Of a stretch of 34,891 bases of DNA, positions 8,571 to 15,864 are shown piece by piece. The notes under the pieces are model-generated. The model did no database searches. It had not been told where the DNA came from and worked only from the letters and a program-made list of their open reading frames with translations. The position numbers and the translations under genes are program-made. Position 1 is the stretch's first letter, and every line of letters starts with the position of its first letter. This stretch comes from an uncultured Prolixibacteraceae bacterium (GTDB taxonomy: Bacteria; Bacteroidota; Bacteroidia; Bacteroidales; Prolixibacteraceae). The stretch lies in contig CAJXZG010000058.1 of NCBI GenBank assembly GCA_913063265.1, positions 1 through 34,891 on the forward strand, in the 5' to 3' direction.

Positions 8571-9806
8571 TTATCTTTTTAAAAATTTCACTGTTTTTAT
8601 ATCATTTCCCGAATTGATTCGTACAGTATACATTCCAACAGGCAAATCAGATATATTCAGTCTTTGCTTGTTTAATCCCGAACCTTCGAAATTTCTTGTT
8701 TTCAAAACCGGTTGACCTGCAATATTATATACAGTAAACTCAGTATCTCCTTTAAAATCATGTATGATGTTAATTTCGTTACTGGCAGGATTTGGATAAA
8801 CAACAACATTGCTTTCTGTAACAGATTGAACACTGGTAGTATTCATTTTCTCTTTAACAAAAGTGTAAATACCTGTTGCACTTCCGCTAAAATCAGTAAA
8901 ATAAAGTTTCCATATTGCGTTATCAGTCCCGGTTGTATCCTGTATAAAATAAACAACGCTGGTATCCACAACATATGTAAACGAAGCCATACTAAACGAT
9001 TTCCAGTCAGAACCAATTTCAGAAATGGTATCATTAAATAATACCGGATCATAATCTTTAAAATCGGGCTGCGAAACACCATTTACCTGTTGAATTTTTA
9101 TCCCGCTGTTTGATAATACACCAGTTACATAGTAAGGAATGTTATAATCGAAATATCTTGTAAAAAGTAGATCCCATCTTTCTGTTGGTTCATGCTCTAC
9201 CACCTCATTTTTTCCGATTGAGTATTGAATGAAAGAGGTTCCCTGGTGTTGTTTTGCATCAAGCGTGATGGTTGTATCATTTTGCCCGTCTAAATCGGCA
9301 TACTGGAAAGTCCAGACATTTTGAATCGCATTTTTTTCTTTAACGATAAACTTTTTATAACTATCGTCCGGCAGTTTCATAATAAAAATGCTGTCGCCAA
9401 CAATTTTGTGGGTAATCATACTGTATTTTCCCCAACCGTAGTCAAACTGGTCGCCCGGTATTGTATTTGCGTTAAATGCTCCGTAATCCCAGTCTTCAAT
9501 CGAATTGTACATCGGTATCCAGTTCATTCCTGTTGTATCCACACTGGCCCAGTCGGCAGCTGCACCTTTTGGCCAGGTATACAACATCACTCCGGCACCG
9601 TTATTTGCCAGAACTGAAACACTCATTTGAGTACCTACAAATGCAATATCCCAGTTAGCTCTTGGTACTGTTTTTAAAATTTCGTTTTCAAAATTGTAAT
9701 ACACCTCATTGGCATACCCTTCACCTGTAATTACTGCAACCTGACTTTGAGCAAAAGCTGAAGTAGTGAAAAATAGTATTACAAAAAATGTAAAAATTGA
9801 TTTCAT
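8571..9806 (-). CDS. T9SS-sorted HmuY-like protein
   Basis: 411 residues. A Sec signal peptide (about 1-20, cleaved near Ala-Phe-Ala-Gln) is followed by a beta-rich region (21-325) with the same two-block pattern as the lipoprotein at 5256-6248: Trp-Asp at 52-53 and 211-212, and a shared Tyr-Val-Thr-Gly-Val-Leu at about 226-231. The last 80 residues are a type A T9SS sorting domain: Val-Tyr-Pro-Asn-Pro-Ala at 336-341, a Tyr-Asn-Ile-Ala-Gly-Gln strand near 360, Gly-Met-Tyr-Thr-Val at 391-395, and a basic end Lys-Phe-Leu-Lys-Arg. It should be exported by the type IX system and attached to, or released from, the cell surface. Its position before the receptor suggests a ligand-capturing partner; the ligand is unknown. 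Confidence 0.8.
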   Translation of the reverse strand: MKSIFTFFVILFFTTSAFAQSQVAVITGEGYANEVYYNFENEILKTVPRANWDIAFVGTQMSVSVLANNGAGVMLYTWPKGAAADWASVDTTGMNWIPMYNSIEDWDYGAFNANTIPGDQFDYGWGKYSMITHKIVGDSIFIMKLPDDSYKKFIVKEKNAIQNVWTFQYADLDGQNDTTITLDAKQHQGTSFIQYSIGKNEVVEHEPTERWDLLFTRYFDYNIPYYVTGVLSNSGIKIQQVNGVSQPDFKDYDPVLFNDTISEIGSDWKSFSMASFTYVVDTSVVYFIQDTTGTDNAIWKLYFTDFSGSATGIYTFVKEKMNTTSVQSVTESNVVVYPNPASNEINIIHDFKGDTEFTVYNIAGQPVLKTRNFEGSGLNKQRLNISDLPVGMYTVRINSGNDIKTVKFLKR

Positions 9807-9932
9807 AGTAAATTTGTTATGGTTTAATATTTATATTAAAAGAATAATGTTTTTGATTAAAAAAGACCTTTTGATAATTGAAAGGTTATTACATGTAATT
9901 TATTGATCCGAAGATTTAAATTCTGAAAAATT

Positions 9933-10001
9933 AAGAGTAACAAAATGCTGAAATTCAATCCTTTTCAGAAACTCTTTTGTTGATGATTTGATACATCAAA
10001 T
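9933..10001. promoter_or_regulatory. Stem-loop and 16-bp palindrome upstream of the T9SS HmuY-like gene
   Basis: Two nested arms, AAGAGT/ACTCTT (9933-9938, 9971-9976) and CTGAAA/TTTCAG (9948-9953, 9963-9968), form a possible hairpin. Next to it is the perfect dyad ATTTGATACATCAAAT (9986-10001). The dyad lies about 180 bases before the start codon of the T9SS gene and 82 bases after the end of the small membrane protein gene. It could be an operator or a terminator/leader structure; no regulator is identified. Confidence 0.35.
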
Positions 10002-10082
10002 TAGTTGAAGAAAAAATTCAAGGATTTTATTTCAAACATTTTAATACAATTCAATTCCAAGCAGAATTCGGAATCCAACGAA

Positions 10083-10421
10083 TTAACATGCAAAAGCCGA
10101 TAAGGCCGGAGGTGCTTTATTTCCCGAGCTTTTAAGATAAAAAGACTTCCATTTGACATGGTATCTTTCCCGGGGTAACTTTTTGAATATTGCTTCTTCC
10201 AAATCAGGAAGTTCAACCGTAATATTCTCAATAGTTTCAAATTGAAATTCAATGGAATTGTTATCAATTGTTGTAATCTGATGATTTAACTCGTGGTTTT
10301 TAATCAAGGAAGAATCATTCAACAATTCGGTTTTTGGTTGTGCAGAAAACAAAAATACAAACGGTAAACATACCGTAAGTATCAAAGTTAAAAGTTGACC
10401 TGTTGCACCGACAAAAAACAT
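10083..10421 (-). CDS. Small membrane protein of unknown function upstream of the HmuY/TonB locus
   Basis: A 112-residue protein from the ATG at 10421; a GTG two codons upstream at 10427 is an alternative. It has one N-terminal hydrophobic segment of about 20 residues containing a Cys, which may be a signal anchor. The rest is a polar, acidic soluble region, and the C-terminus is unusual: Ser-Gly-Asn-Lys-Ala-Pro-Pro-Ala-Leu-Ser-Ala-Phe-Ala-Cys. I do not recognise the family. Support for a real gene: no better ORF on either strand, a TACATTTG promoter box just upstream on the minus strand (10450-10443), and the same orientation as the HmuY/TonB genes. The 276-base gap to the next gene leaves co-transcription uncertain. 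Confidence 0.5.
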   Translation of the reverse strand: MFFVGATGQLLTLILTVCLPFVFLFSAQPKTELLNDSSLIKNHELNHQITTIDNNSIEFQFETIENITVELPDLEEAIFKKLPRERYHVKWKSFYLKSSGNKAPPALSAFAC

Positions 10422-10442
10422 ATTCACATTAATTTAAGAAGA

Positions 10443-10450
10443 CAAATGTA
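10443..10450 (-). promoter_or_regulatory. -7 promoter box for the small membrane protein and possibly the haem locus
   Basis: On the minus strand this reads TACATTTG, a perfect match to the Bacteroidota -7 consensus TAnnTTTG. It lies 21 bases upstream of the ATG at 10421, giving a short leader. No clear TTTG -33 box is seen, which would fit dependence on an activator bound at the nearby 10484-10497 site. Confidence 0.5.
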
Positions 10451-10483
10451 AATATTTAATTGATATATGATACGTTCTAAAAG

Positions 10484-10497
10484 TTGATATAGATCAA
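10484..10497. promoter_or_regulatory. Perfect CRP/FNR-family binding box
   Basis: The sequence TTGATATAGATCAA fits the FNR-class dyad TTGAT-N4-ATCAA exactly. It lies in the divergent region between the minus-strand small membrane protein gene and the plus-strand S9 peptidase gene. Its centre is about 50 bases upstream of the likely transcription start for the minus-strand promoter at 10443-10450, a distance usable by activators of this family. The regulator itself is not in the window. Confidence 0.5.
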
Positions 10498-10568
10498 ATG
10501 AACGTGGGTTTTAATCAAAAATTAATTTTTCCCGGCTTTTAAAATATAATTCATTGGCTGTGTAACTG

Positions 10569-10599
10569 TTTGAATTATAAAATATTATGCATAACTTGT
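10569..10599 (+). promoter_or_regulatory. Candidate promoter of the S9 peptidase gene
   Basis: TTTG at 10569-10572, a 19-base spacer, then TAACTTGT at 10592-10599 resemble the Bacteroidota -33/-7 arrangement, with mismatches in the last bases of the -7 box. It lies upstream of the ATG at 10645 but inside a longer in-frame reading from 10570. That supports the later start. Confidence 0.4.
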
Positions 10600-10644
10600 T
10601 CATGGTCTTTGTATTTTTCAACTGTTAATCTAAATATTTATAAA

Positions 10645-12540
10645 ATGAAGAAACTGATATTTTTAATACTTATTACATTAGGATTGGCATCCTGTCAACC
10701 AAGCTTACCTCCAAAAGCTACTAAATTAAATGTTGAAGATTTTTTCCGAAATCCTGAAAAAACTTCTTTTCAATTATCTCCTGATGGGGAATACTTTTCA
10801 TATTTGGCTCCTTACGAAACCAGGTTAAACGTATTTATCCAAAAAATTGGGGATGAAGAGGCAATCAGAATCACCAGTGAAACAGAAAGGGATATTGCGG
10901 GTTATTTATGGGCCAACAATAAGCGAATCTTGTTTTTGAAAGATACAGGTGGTGATGAAAATTATCATTTATACGGAGTAAATATTGATGGCTCGGAATT
11001 AAAAGGGCTTACGGTTTTTGATAAGGTAAGAACAGAGCTTATAGATGAACTGGACGAAATTGAAGAAGAAGTGATTGTTGGATTAAACAAACGAAACCCT
11101 ACTGTTTTTGATCCATATCGCTTAAATATAGTTTCCGGGGAACTAACAATGCTAGCAGAAAATCCGGGCAATATTATGGGCTGGATGACAGACCATGAGG
11201 GAAAACTTCGGATTGCCGTTGCATCTGATGGAGTAAATACTACCTATTTGTACAGAGATACGGAGAAGGATGAATTTGCTCCGGTATTAACTACAAGTTT
11301 CAGAGAAACTGTAAATCCAATTCTTTTCACTTTCGATAATAAAATGGTTTATGCCCTTTCGAATTTGGAACGAGACAAAAATGCTTTGGTAATATTTGAC
11401 ATTGCAAATGGAAAAGAATCGGAAGTAATATTAGAAATAGATGAAGCCGATCTCTCAGGTGTGGTATATTCAGAAAAAGATAAAAAACTGTTATCGTCGT
11501 ATTGGTATACCGACAAACGAAAAGCAAAGTTTTTTGATGATGAATTCAAGGTAATGACAGAAAAATTAATCTCCGAATTACCAGACCGAGAAGTAAGAAT
11601 TGCCAGTCATAATAAAGCTGAGGATAAATTTATGATACGCACCTTCAGCGACAAAACCAGTGGGGAATATTATTTCTACGATTTGGAAAAAGATGAATTA
11701 ACCTTATTGGCGGAATTAACTCCATGGATAGATTCGGATAATTTGTGCGATATGGAACCCATAAGTTATACTTCACGGGATGGATTAACCATTCAGGGAT
11801 ATTTAACTTTGCCAAAAGGATATAAACCTGAAAATTTACCGGTAGTTATAAATCCACACGGAGGTCCCTGGGCTCGTGACTATTGGGGCTATAATCCCGA
11901 AGTTCAGTTTTTGGCAAATAACGGTTATGCAGTTTTACAAATGAATTTCAGGGGCTCAACAGGATTTGGAAAAGCATTTTGGGAAGCTTCCTTTAAACAA
12001 TGGGGAAAAACAATGCAGGATGATATTTCTGATGGTGTTTTATGGTTAATCAACCAGGGAATTGCTGACCCCGATAGAGTTGCAATTTACGGGGGAAGTT
12101 ATGGCGGTTACGCTACCCTGGCCGGACTTTGTTTTACTCCGGAATTATATGCAGCAGGTGTTGATTACGTTGGGGTTTCAAACATGTTTACCTTTATGAA
12201 TACAATACCTCCCTACTGGAAACCTTTATTGGATATGCTATATGAAATGGTTGGAAACCCGGTAACAGACAGCCTTATGTTAGCCGAAGTATCACCTGTT
12301 TATCACGTCGATAAAATTCAGGCTCCTTTATTTGTTGCACAAGGAGCTAACGATCCAAGGGTAAATATTAATGAATCGGACCAGATTGTGAACGCATTAA
12401 AAGAACGTGGAATAAATGTTGAGTACATGGTAAAAGACAATGAAGGCCATGGATTTGCCAACGAAGAAAACAGGTTTGACTTTTACAGGGCAATGATTGC
12501 CTTTCTTGACAAACATTTGAAAGAAGAATCACTGGAATAA
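10645..12540 (+). CDS. S9 family prolyl-oligopeptidase-type peptidase, lipoprotein
   Basis: 631 residues from the ATG at 10645. This start is chosen because it begins a clean lipoprotein signal peptide (Met-Lys-Lys, hydrophobic core, then Leu-Ala-Ser-Cys). The 25 extra residues of the longer reading would bury it and cover the candidate promoter. An N-terminal beta-propeller (about 50-370, TolB/DPP-like blades) is followed by an alpha/beta-hydrolase domain (about 385-630). The catalytic triad is visible: Ser485 in Gly-Gly-Ser-Tyr-Gly-Gly-Tyr, Asp570 in Gly-Ala-Asn-Asp-Pro-Arg, and His602 in Glu-Gly-His-Gly-Phe. The oxyanion-region Asn-Pro-His-Gly-Gly-Pro is also present. Expected role: removal of dipeptides or short peptides in the periplasm or on the surface. 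Stand-alone gene with its own terminator. Confidence 0.92.
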   Translation: MKKLIFLILITLGLASCQPSLPPKATKLNVEDFFRNPEKTSFQLSPDGEYFSYLAPYETRLNVFIQKIGDEEAIRITSETERDIAGYLWANNKRILFLKDTGGDENYHLYGVNIDGSELKGLTVFDKVRTELIDELDEIEEEVIVGLNKRNPTVFDPYRLNIVSGELTMLAENPGNIMGWMTDHEGKLRIAVASDGVNTTYLYRDTEKDEFAPVLTTSFRETVNPILFTFDNKMVYALSNLERDKNALVIFDIANGKESEVILEIDEADLSGVVYSEKDKKLLSSYWYTDKRKAKFFDDEFKVMTEKLISELPDREVRIASHNKAEDKFMIRTFSDKTSGEYYFYDLEKDELTLLAELTPWIDSDNLCDMEPISYTSRDGLTIQGYLTLPKGYKPENLPVVINPHGGPWARDYWGYNPEVQFLANNGYAVLQMNFRGSTGFGKAFWEASFKQWGKTMQDDISDGVLWLINQGIADPDRVAIYGGSYGGYATLAGLCFTPELYAAGVDYVGVSNMFTFMNTIPPYWKPLLDMLYEMVGNPVTDSLMLAEVSPVYHVDKIQAPLFVAQGANDPRVNINESDQIVNALKERGINVEYMVKDNEGHGFANEENRFDFYRAMIAFLDKHLKEESLE

Positions 12541-12566
12541 AGTGACAATTATTTTAATTTACCTGG

Positions 12567-12597
12567 AGCTCTTGATTTTTAATCAAGGGCTTTTTTT
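12567..12597 (+). terminator. Intrinsic terminator after the S9 peptidase gene
   Basis: An 11-bp stem, AGCTCTTGATT (12567-12577) with AATCAAGGGCT (12581-12591) including one T-G pair, has a 3-base T loop and a tract of seven T residues at 12591-12597. It starts 27 bases after the stop codon. Confidence 0.88.
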
Positions 12598-12611
12598 GAT
12601 ATTTTTTTGAA

Positions 12612-13865
12612 TTAATCAAAGCGGATTGATTTATCAGGGGAAATTTTGCTTACCAGGTAACTTGGAATCAACAACATTAACGTGGTTACTATTATACTTC
12701 CAATATTTAATAAAAGTATGTGAAGAATATTAATATTAACCGGTACCACATCAACATAATAAGATTCAGGATTGAGCTGAATAACATGAAACAGTTTTTG
12801 AATCAACAGCAATACAATTCCAATTACATTCCCCCACAACATTCCCCTGCTGGTTAAAAAAACTGACAGGTATAAAAACACTTTTCTGATACTCCAGTTT
12901 GGACTTCCCAGGGCTTTCAATACACCAATCATTGTGCTGCGCTCCAGAATTAAAACCAACAATGCCGAAATCATGTTAAATCCTGCAACCATAATCATTA
13001 ATACCAAAATCACTACTACGTTCATGTCAAGAATTGCCAGCCAGTCAAAAATTTGTGGATATTGACGGGTTATACTTTCTGTCCTCAATATAGAACTGTT
13101 GTCTTCACTATAACTAATTACCATGTATCTAACCTGACGCTCAATGGTTTTTATCTCATCAAAGTTGGTAATCAGAACCTCAAATCCGCTTATTTGATCA
13201 ACCTCCCAGTCGTTTAGTCTTTGTATTTGTTTAATATCCCCGATAACAAAAAGATTGTCAAACTCTTCCAGACTTGTTCTGTAAATACCACAAACTTTTA
13301 ACTGTAGCATACGAGGTGTAATTTCATTTTCGTTTACAAAATAAAGCACAGCTGATTCTCCAATGTTTAATTTTAAAAGCTTTGAAACATTCTCAGACAA
13401 TAAAATCTCGTTTACTCTTTTTTCATTATTTAGTTGAGGTAACTCCCCTTCAATTAAATTTTTCTTAAAAAATGTCCAGTCATAAGTTGCAGCTACTCCT
13501 TTAAAAACTATTCCCTGAATTGATTCCTCTGTTTTTATCATCCCGGGTTTTGTTGCAAATTCATGAACTGCTTCAATCCCGTTCATGTTTTTCAGATTAT
13601 CAAGAAAAGGCTGTTTATTGGAAATAGGTGGTACTTCAAATGAATTTCTGGACTCGTAATTTGTAATTTTAATATGAGAACCAAAACCGATTACTTTATT
13701 TCTTATTTCTGATTTAAAACCGGTAATTACTGCTACCGATATTATCATTACTGCCAATCCAAGCGCAATTCCAAAAAGAGCAATACGAATAATTCTTTTT
13801 GATAAAAAGTGTTGATTTGTTTTATCAAAAAATAATCTGTTAGCAATAAAAAGTTCGGTATTCAT
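12612..13865 (-). CDS. LolC/LolE-like ABC transporter permease (FtsX family)
   Basis: 417 residues. One membrane helix near the N-terminus (about 26-50) is followed by a large periplasmic MacB-type core domain (about 55-270) and three C-terminal helices of the FtsX domain (about 275-410). The conserved Gly-Val-Leu-Lys-Ala-Leu-Gly coupling segment contacts the ATPase between the first and second of these. This is the LolC/E topology, suggesting release of lipoproteins from the inner membrane toward the outer membrane. The ATPase (LolD) is not adjacent, so it must be encoded elsewhere. Its start is 15 bases after the end of the flippase-like gene on the same strand, so the two form an operon. 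Confidence 0.8.
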   Translation of the reverse strand: MNTELFIANRLFFDKTNQHFLSKRIIRIALFGIALGLAVMIISVAVITGFKSEIRNKVIGFGSHIKITNYESRNSFEVPPISNKQPFLDNLKNMNGIEAVHEFATKPGMIKTEESIQGIVFKGVAATYDWTFFKKNLIEGELPQLNNEKRVNEILLSENVSKLLKLNIGESAVLYFVNENEITPRMLQLKVCGIYRTSLEEFDNLFVIGDIKQIQRLNDWEVDQISGFEVLITNFDEIKTIERQVRYMVISYSEDNSSILRTESITRQYPQIFDWLAILDMNVVVILVLMIMVAGFNMISALLVLILERSTMIGVLKALGSPNWSIRKVFLYLSVFLTSRGMLWGNVIGIVLLLIQKLFHVIQLNPESYYVDVVPVNINILHILLLNIGSIIVTTLMLLIPSYLVSKISPDKSIRFD

Positions 13866-13880
13866 TCCGGACGGAATTAG

Positions 13881-14909
13881 TTATTCAATATTAACCGGTG
13901 TTTCAGTGGCTTTGTTTTCTGAAACATCCTCTCTTCTGTTTATAAACGATAAAGCTATCATCGATATTATTCCCAAAACAATAATCATTAGTGTCATGGA
14001 AGTGTGAGCTACAAAAGCGAATATCACCCCGTTTTCGTATTGAACACCATATAAGGATAAAGCTTCGATGGCCATAAAATGCCACGCTCCGATTCCCCCC
14101 TGAACCGGTGCAACCATACCAAAACTTGCAAATACAAAAGTTGTTAATCCCGATATTGGATTTAAATGACTTGTAAAATCGAAGGCAAAAAAGGTTACAT
14201 ACAACATCATGTAATAGCAAAACCAGATAAAAACTGAATGAAACCAGAACCAGCCTTTTCTTTTGATACTTCTGATTGAGATAAATCCTTCCTTAAAATT
14301 TAGAATAATTGATTCAAGCTTTTTGTAAACCTTACTTTGTTTGATCCTTTTTCTGAAAATTATTGCTAAAACAACAAATGCAATGATAACAACGACAAGG
14401 ATTGGTGAAGAAGTAATTCCAGTAATTTTTTCTTTGATTTCAGGATTTTGTTGTAAAAATCTTAATGCTTGACCAAATTGCGATACAATTACAATAAATA
14501 ACAGTATCAAAAGCGAAATCATATCAACCAGTCTTTCGGCAACCACGGTCCCCAAAAGTTTTGTGAAAGATATTTTTTCATATCGGGATAAAACTCCACA
14601 TCTCGAAATTTCGCCCATTCGCGGCAAAGCCAAATTCATAAGATATCCAATCATAACTGCCATAAATGTATTGGCAAACTTAGGCTTGTGACTTACAGCT
14701 TCAATCATTAACTCCCAGCGTAAAGTTCGGCTTATGTGGCTTATCAGGCCAATAAAAAGTGAAACAATAACCCAGAGGTAAACTACTTCATTTTTAAGAA
14801 CCGATTTAATTCTTTCAATATCTTGATCTTTATAAATAAGCCAGAAAATAAATATTCCTATAGAGAAGAATACCAGGAATTTTAAAATTTTAACTACTGT
14901 TTTTTTCAA
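13881..14909 (-). CDS. Flippase-like / lysylphosphatidylglycerol synthase TM-domain protein
   Basis: 342 residues with about eight hydrophobic membrane segments. The Arg-Thr-Leu-Arg-Trp motif after the second segment and the Gly-Glu-Ile-Ser-Arg-Cys-Gly block (about 98-106) are typical of the LPG_synthase_TM / COG0392 family. It lacks the C-terminal acyltransferase domain of MprF, so it is the membrane part only; related proteins are thought to move lipids or lipid-linked molecules. The start is a TTG: no in-frame ATG exists between it and an upstream TAG at 14955-14957, and an internal ATG would cut into the membrane region. It leads the two-gene operon with the LolC/E-like permease and is divergent from rsmA. 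Confidence 0.8.
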   Translation of the reverse strand: MKKTVVKILKFLVFFSIGIFIFWLIYKDQDIERIKSVLKNEVVYLWVIVSLFIGLISHISRTLRWELMIEAVSHKPKFANTFMAVMIGYLMNLALPRMGEISRCGVLSRYEKISFTKLLGTVVAERLVDMISLLILLFIVIVSQFGQALRFLQQNPEIKEKITGITSSPILVVVIIAFVVLAIIFRKRIKQSKVYKKLESIILNFKEGFISIRSIKRKGWFWFHSVFIWFCYYMMLYVTFFAFDFTSHLNPISGLTTFVFASFGMVAPVQGGIGAWHFMAIEALSLYGVQYENGVIFAFVAHTSMTLMIIVLGIISMIALSFINRREDVSENKATETPVNIE

Positions 14910-15014
14910 ACCTGTTAATTTTAAGCTGTATTTTGCTTTGTCAGCTACGGTTCTCTAAATATTTGTTACTTTCGGGGTGCGAAATATAAGTTCATTGTAG
15001 CTGTTAGTCGCCGA

Positions 15015-15030
15015 CAAAAGTATAAATTTG
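15015..15030. promoter_or_regulatory. Back-to-back divergent -7 boxes between the flippase-like gene and rsmA
   Basis: TAAATTTG at 15023-15030 (+) and TACTTTTG on the minus strand at 15022-15015 both match TAnnTTTG exactly and abut without a gap. They would drive rsmA and the flippase-like gene, with leaders of roughly 55 and 100 bases. A TTG at 14995-14997 is a poor -33 candidate for the plus strand. Two polymerases could not occupy both boxes at once. Confidence 0.42.
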
Positions 15031-15091
15031 TTTTTATTATTTTAAAAAAAGACAGCTTACTAATCATAAGAAATGGAAGATTCGGAGAGTA

Positions 15092-15856
15092 ATGAGTTAT
15101 GTAAAACCCAAAAAAAGTCTTGGTCAGCACTTTTTAAGCGATCAGAATATCGCACGTAAAATTGTTGACAGCCTGGGTGTTGATTCCACAAATGTATTGG
15201 AAATCGGGCCGGGAATGGGTGTGCTTACTCAATATTTACTCAAACGCAAAGAACTTAATCTTACCGTTATCGAAATCGACCGTGATTCGGTCACTTATCT
15301 GCAAAACAATTTTCCTGATCTTCAGAATATTTGGGCTGAGGACTTTTTAAAGGTTGATATTTCTTCCCGATTTAATGGAAATTTTAGCATTATAGGGAAT
15401 TTTCCTTACAACATTTCTTCACAAATATTTTTCCGTGTTCTTGAAATGCGTGACCAAATACCGGAAATTGTAGGTATGGTTCAAAAAGAAGTAGCAGAAA
15501 GAATAGCGTCGAATCACGGGAATAAATCGTATGGAATATTGAGTGTTTTATTACAGGCATTTTATAATATTGAATATCTCTTTACTGTACCTGAAAATGT
15601 ATTTATACCTCCGCCAAAAGTAAAATCTGCAGTAATCAGATTAAAAAGAAATGGTATTTTTAAACTGCCTTGCAGCGAAAAACTTTTTTTCGAGGTGGTT
15701 AAAACATCTTTTAACCTAAGAAGAAAAATGCTAAGAAACTCACTAAAAACCATTTGTGCTAAGTTGCCAGAACATTATGCGCAAAAACGTCCGGAACAAT
15801 TATCAGTTAGTGATTTTATAAAGTTGACAACAGAAATCGAAAACCTCAATAAATAA
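15092..15856 (+). CDS. rsmA: 16S rRNA dimethyladenosine transferase RsmA (KsgA)
   Basis: 254 residues, cytoplasmic. It dimethylates the two adjacent adenines in helix 45 of 16S rRNA using S-adenosylmethionine, a late checkpoint in 30S assembly. The start Lys-Lys-Ser-Leu-Gly-Gln-His-Phe-Leu is the family N-terminal signature. The SAM-binding motif I is [11 protein letters not shown] (36-46), and the catalytic motif IV Asn-Phe-Pro-Tyr is at 103-106. The C-terminal helical domain is complete. It is the first gene of a closely spaced run with mgtE (8-base gap) and the rimB/rimK/aspartoacylase genes. Confidence 0.96.
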   Translation: MSYVKPKKSLGQHFLSDQNIARKIVDSLGVDSTNVLEIGPGMGVLTQYLLKRKELNLTVIEIDRDSVTYLQNNFPDLQNIWAEDFLKVDISSRFNGNFSIIGNFPYNISSQIFFRVLEMRDQIPEIVGMVQKEVAERIASNHGNKSYGILSVLLQAFYNIEYLFTVPENVFIPPPKVKSAVIRLKRNGIFKLPCSEKLFFEVVKTSFNLRRKMLRNSLKTICAKLPEHYAQKRPEQLSVSDFIKLTTEIENLNK

Positions 15857-15864
15857 TCAAAGTT

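Noticed and set aside
9321..9617. 98-residue plus-strand reading opposite the T9SS HmuY-like gene
   Set aside because: It lies wholly antisense to a well-supported gene and shows no recognisable protein features.
10570..10644. N-terminal extension of 25 codons for the S9 peptidase
   Set aside because: It would hide a clear lipoprotein signal peptide and overlaps a candidate promoter; the ATG at 10645 is preferred.
12569..12588. CTTGATTTTTAATCAAG as a possible FNR-like box
   Set aside because: It is the stem of an intrinsic terminator after the S9 peptidase gene and has a 5-base spacer, not 4.
12612..13865. Possibility that this permease and the one at 19693-20946 form one two-permease transporter
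   Set aside because: They are about 6 kb apart in separate operons, and the first is LolC/E-like while the second is MacB-like; no shared ATPase is nearby.
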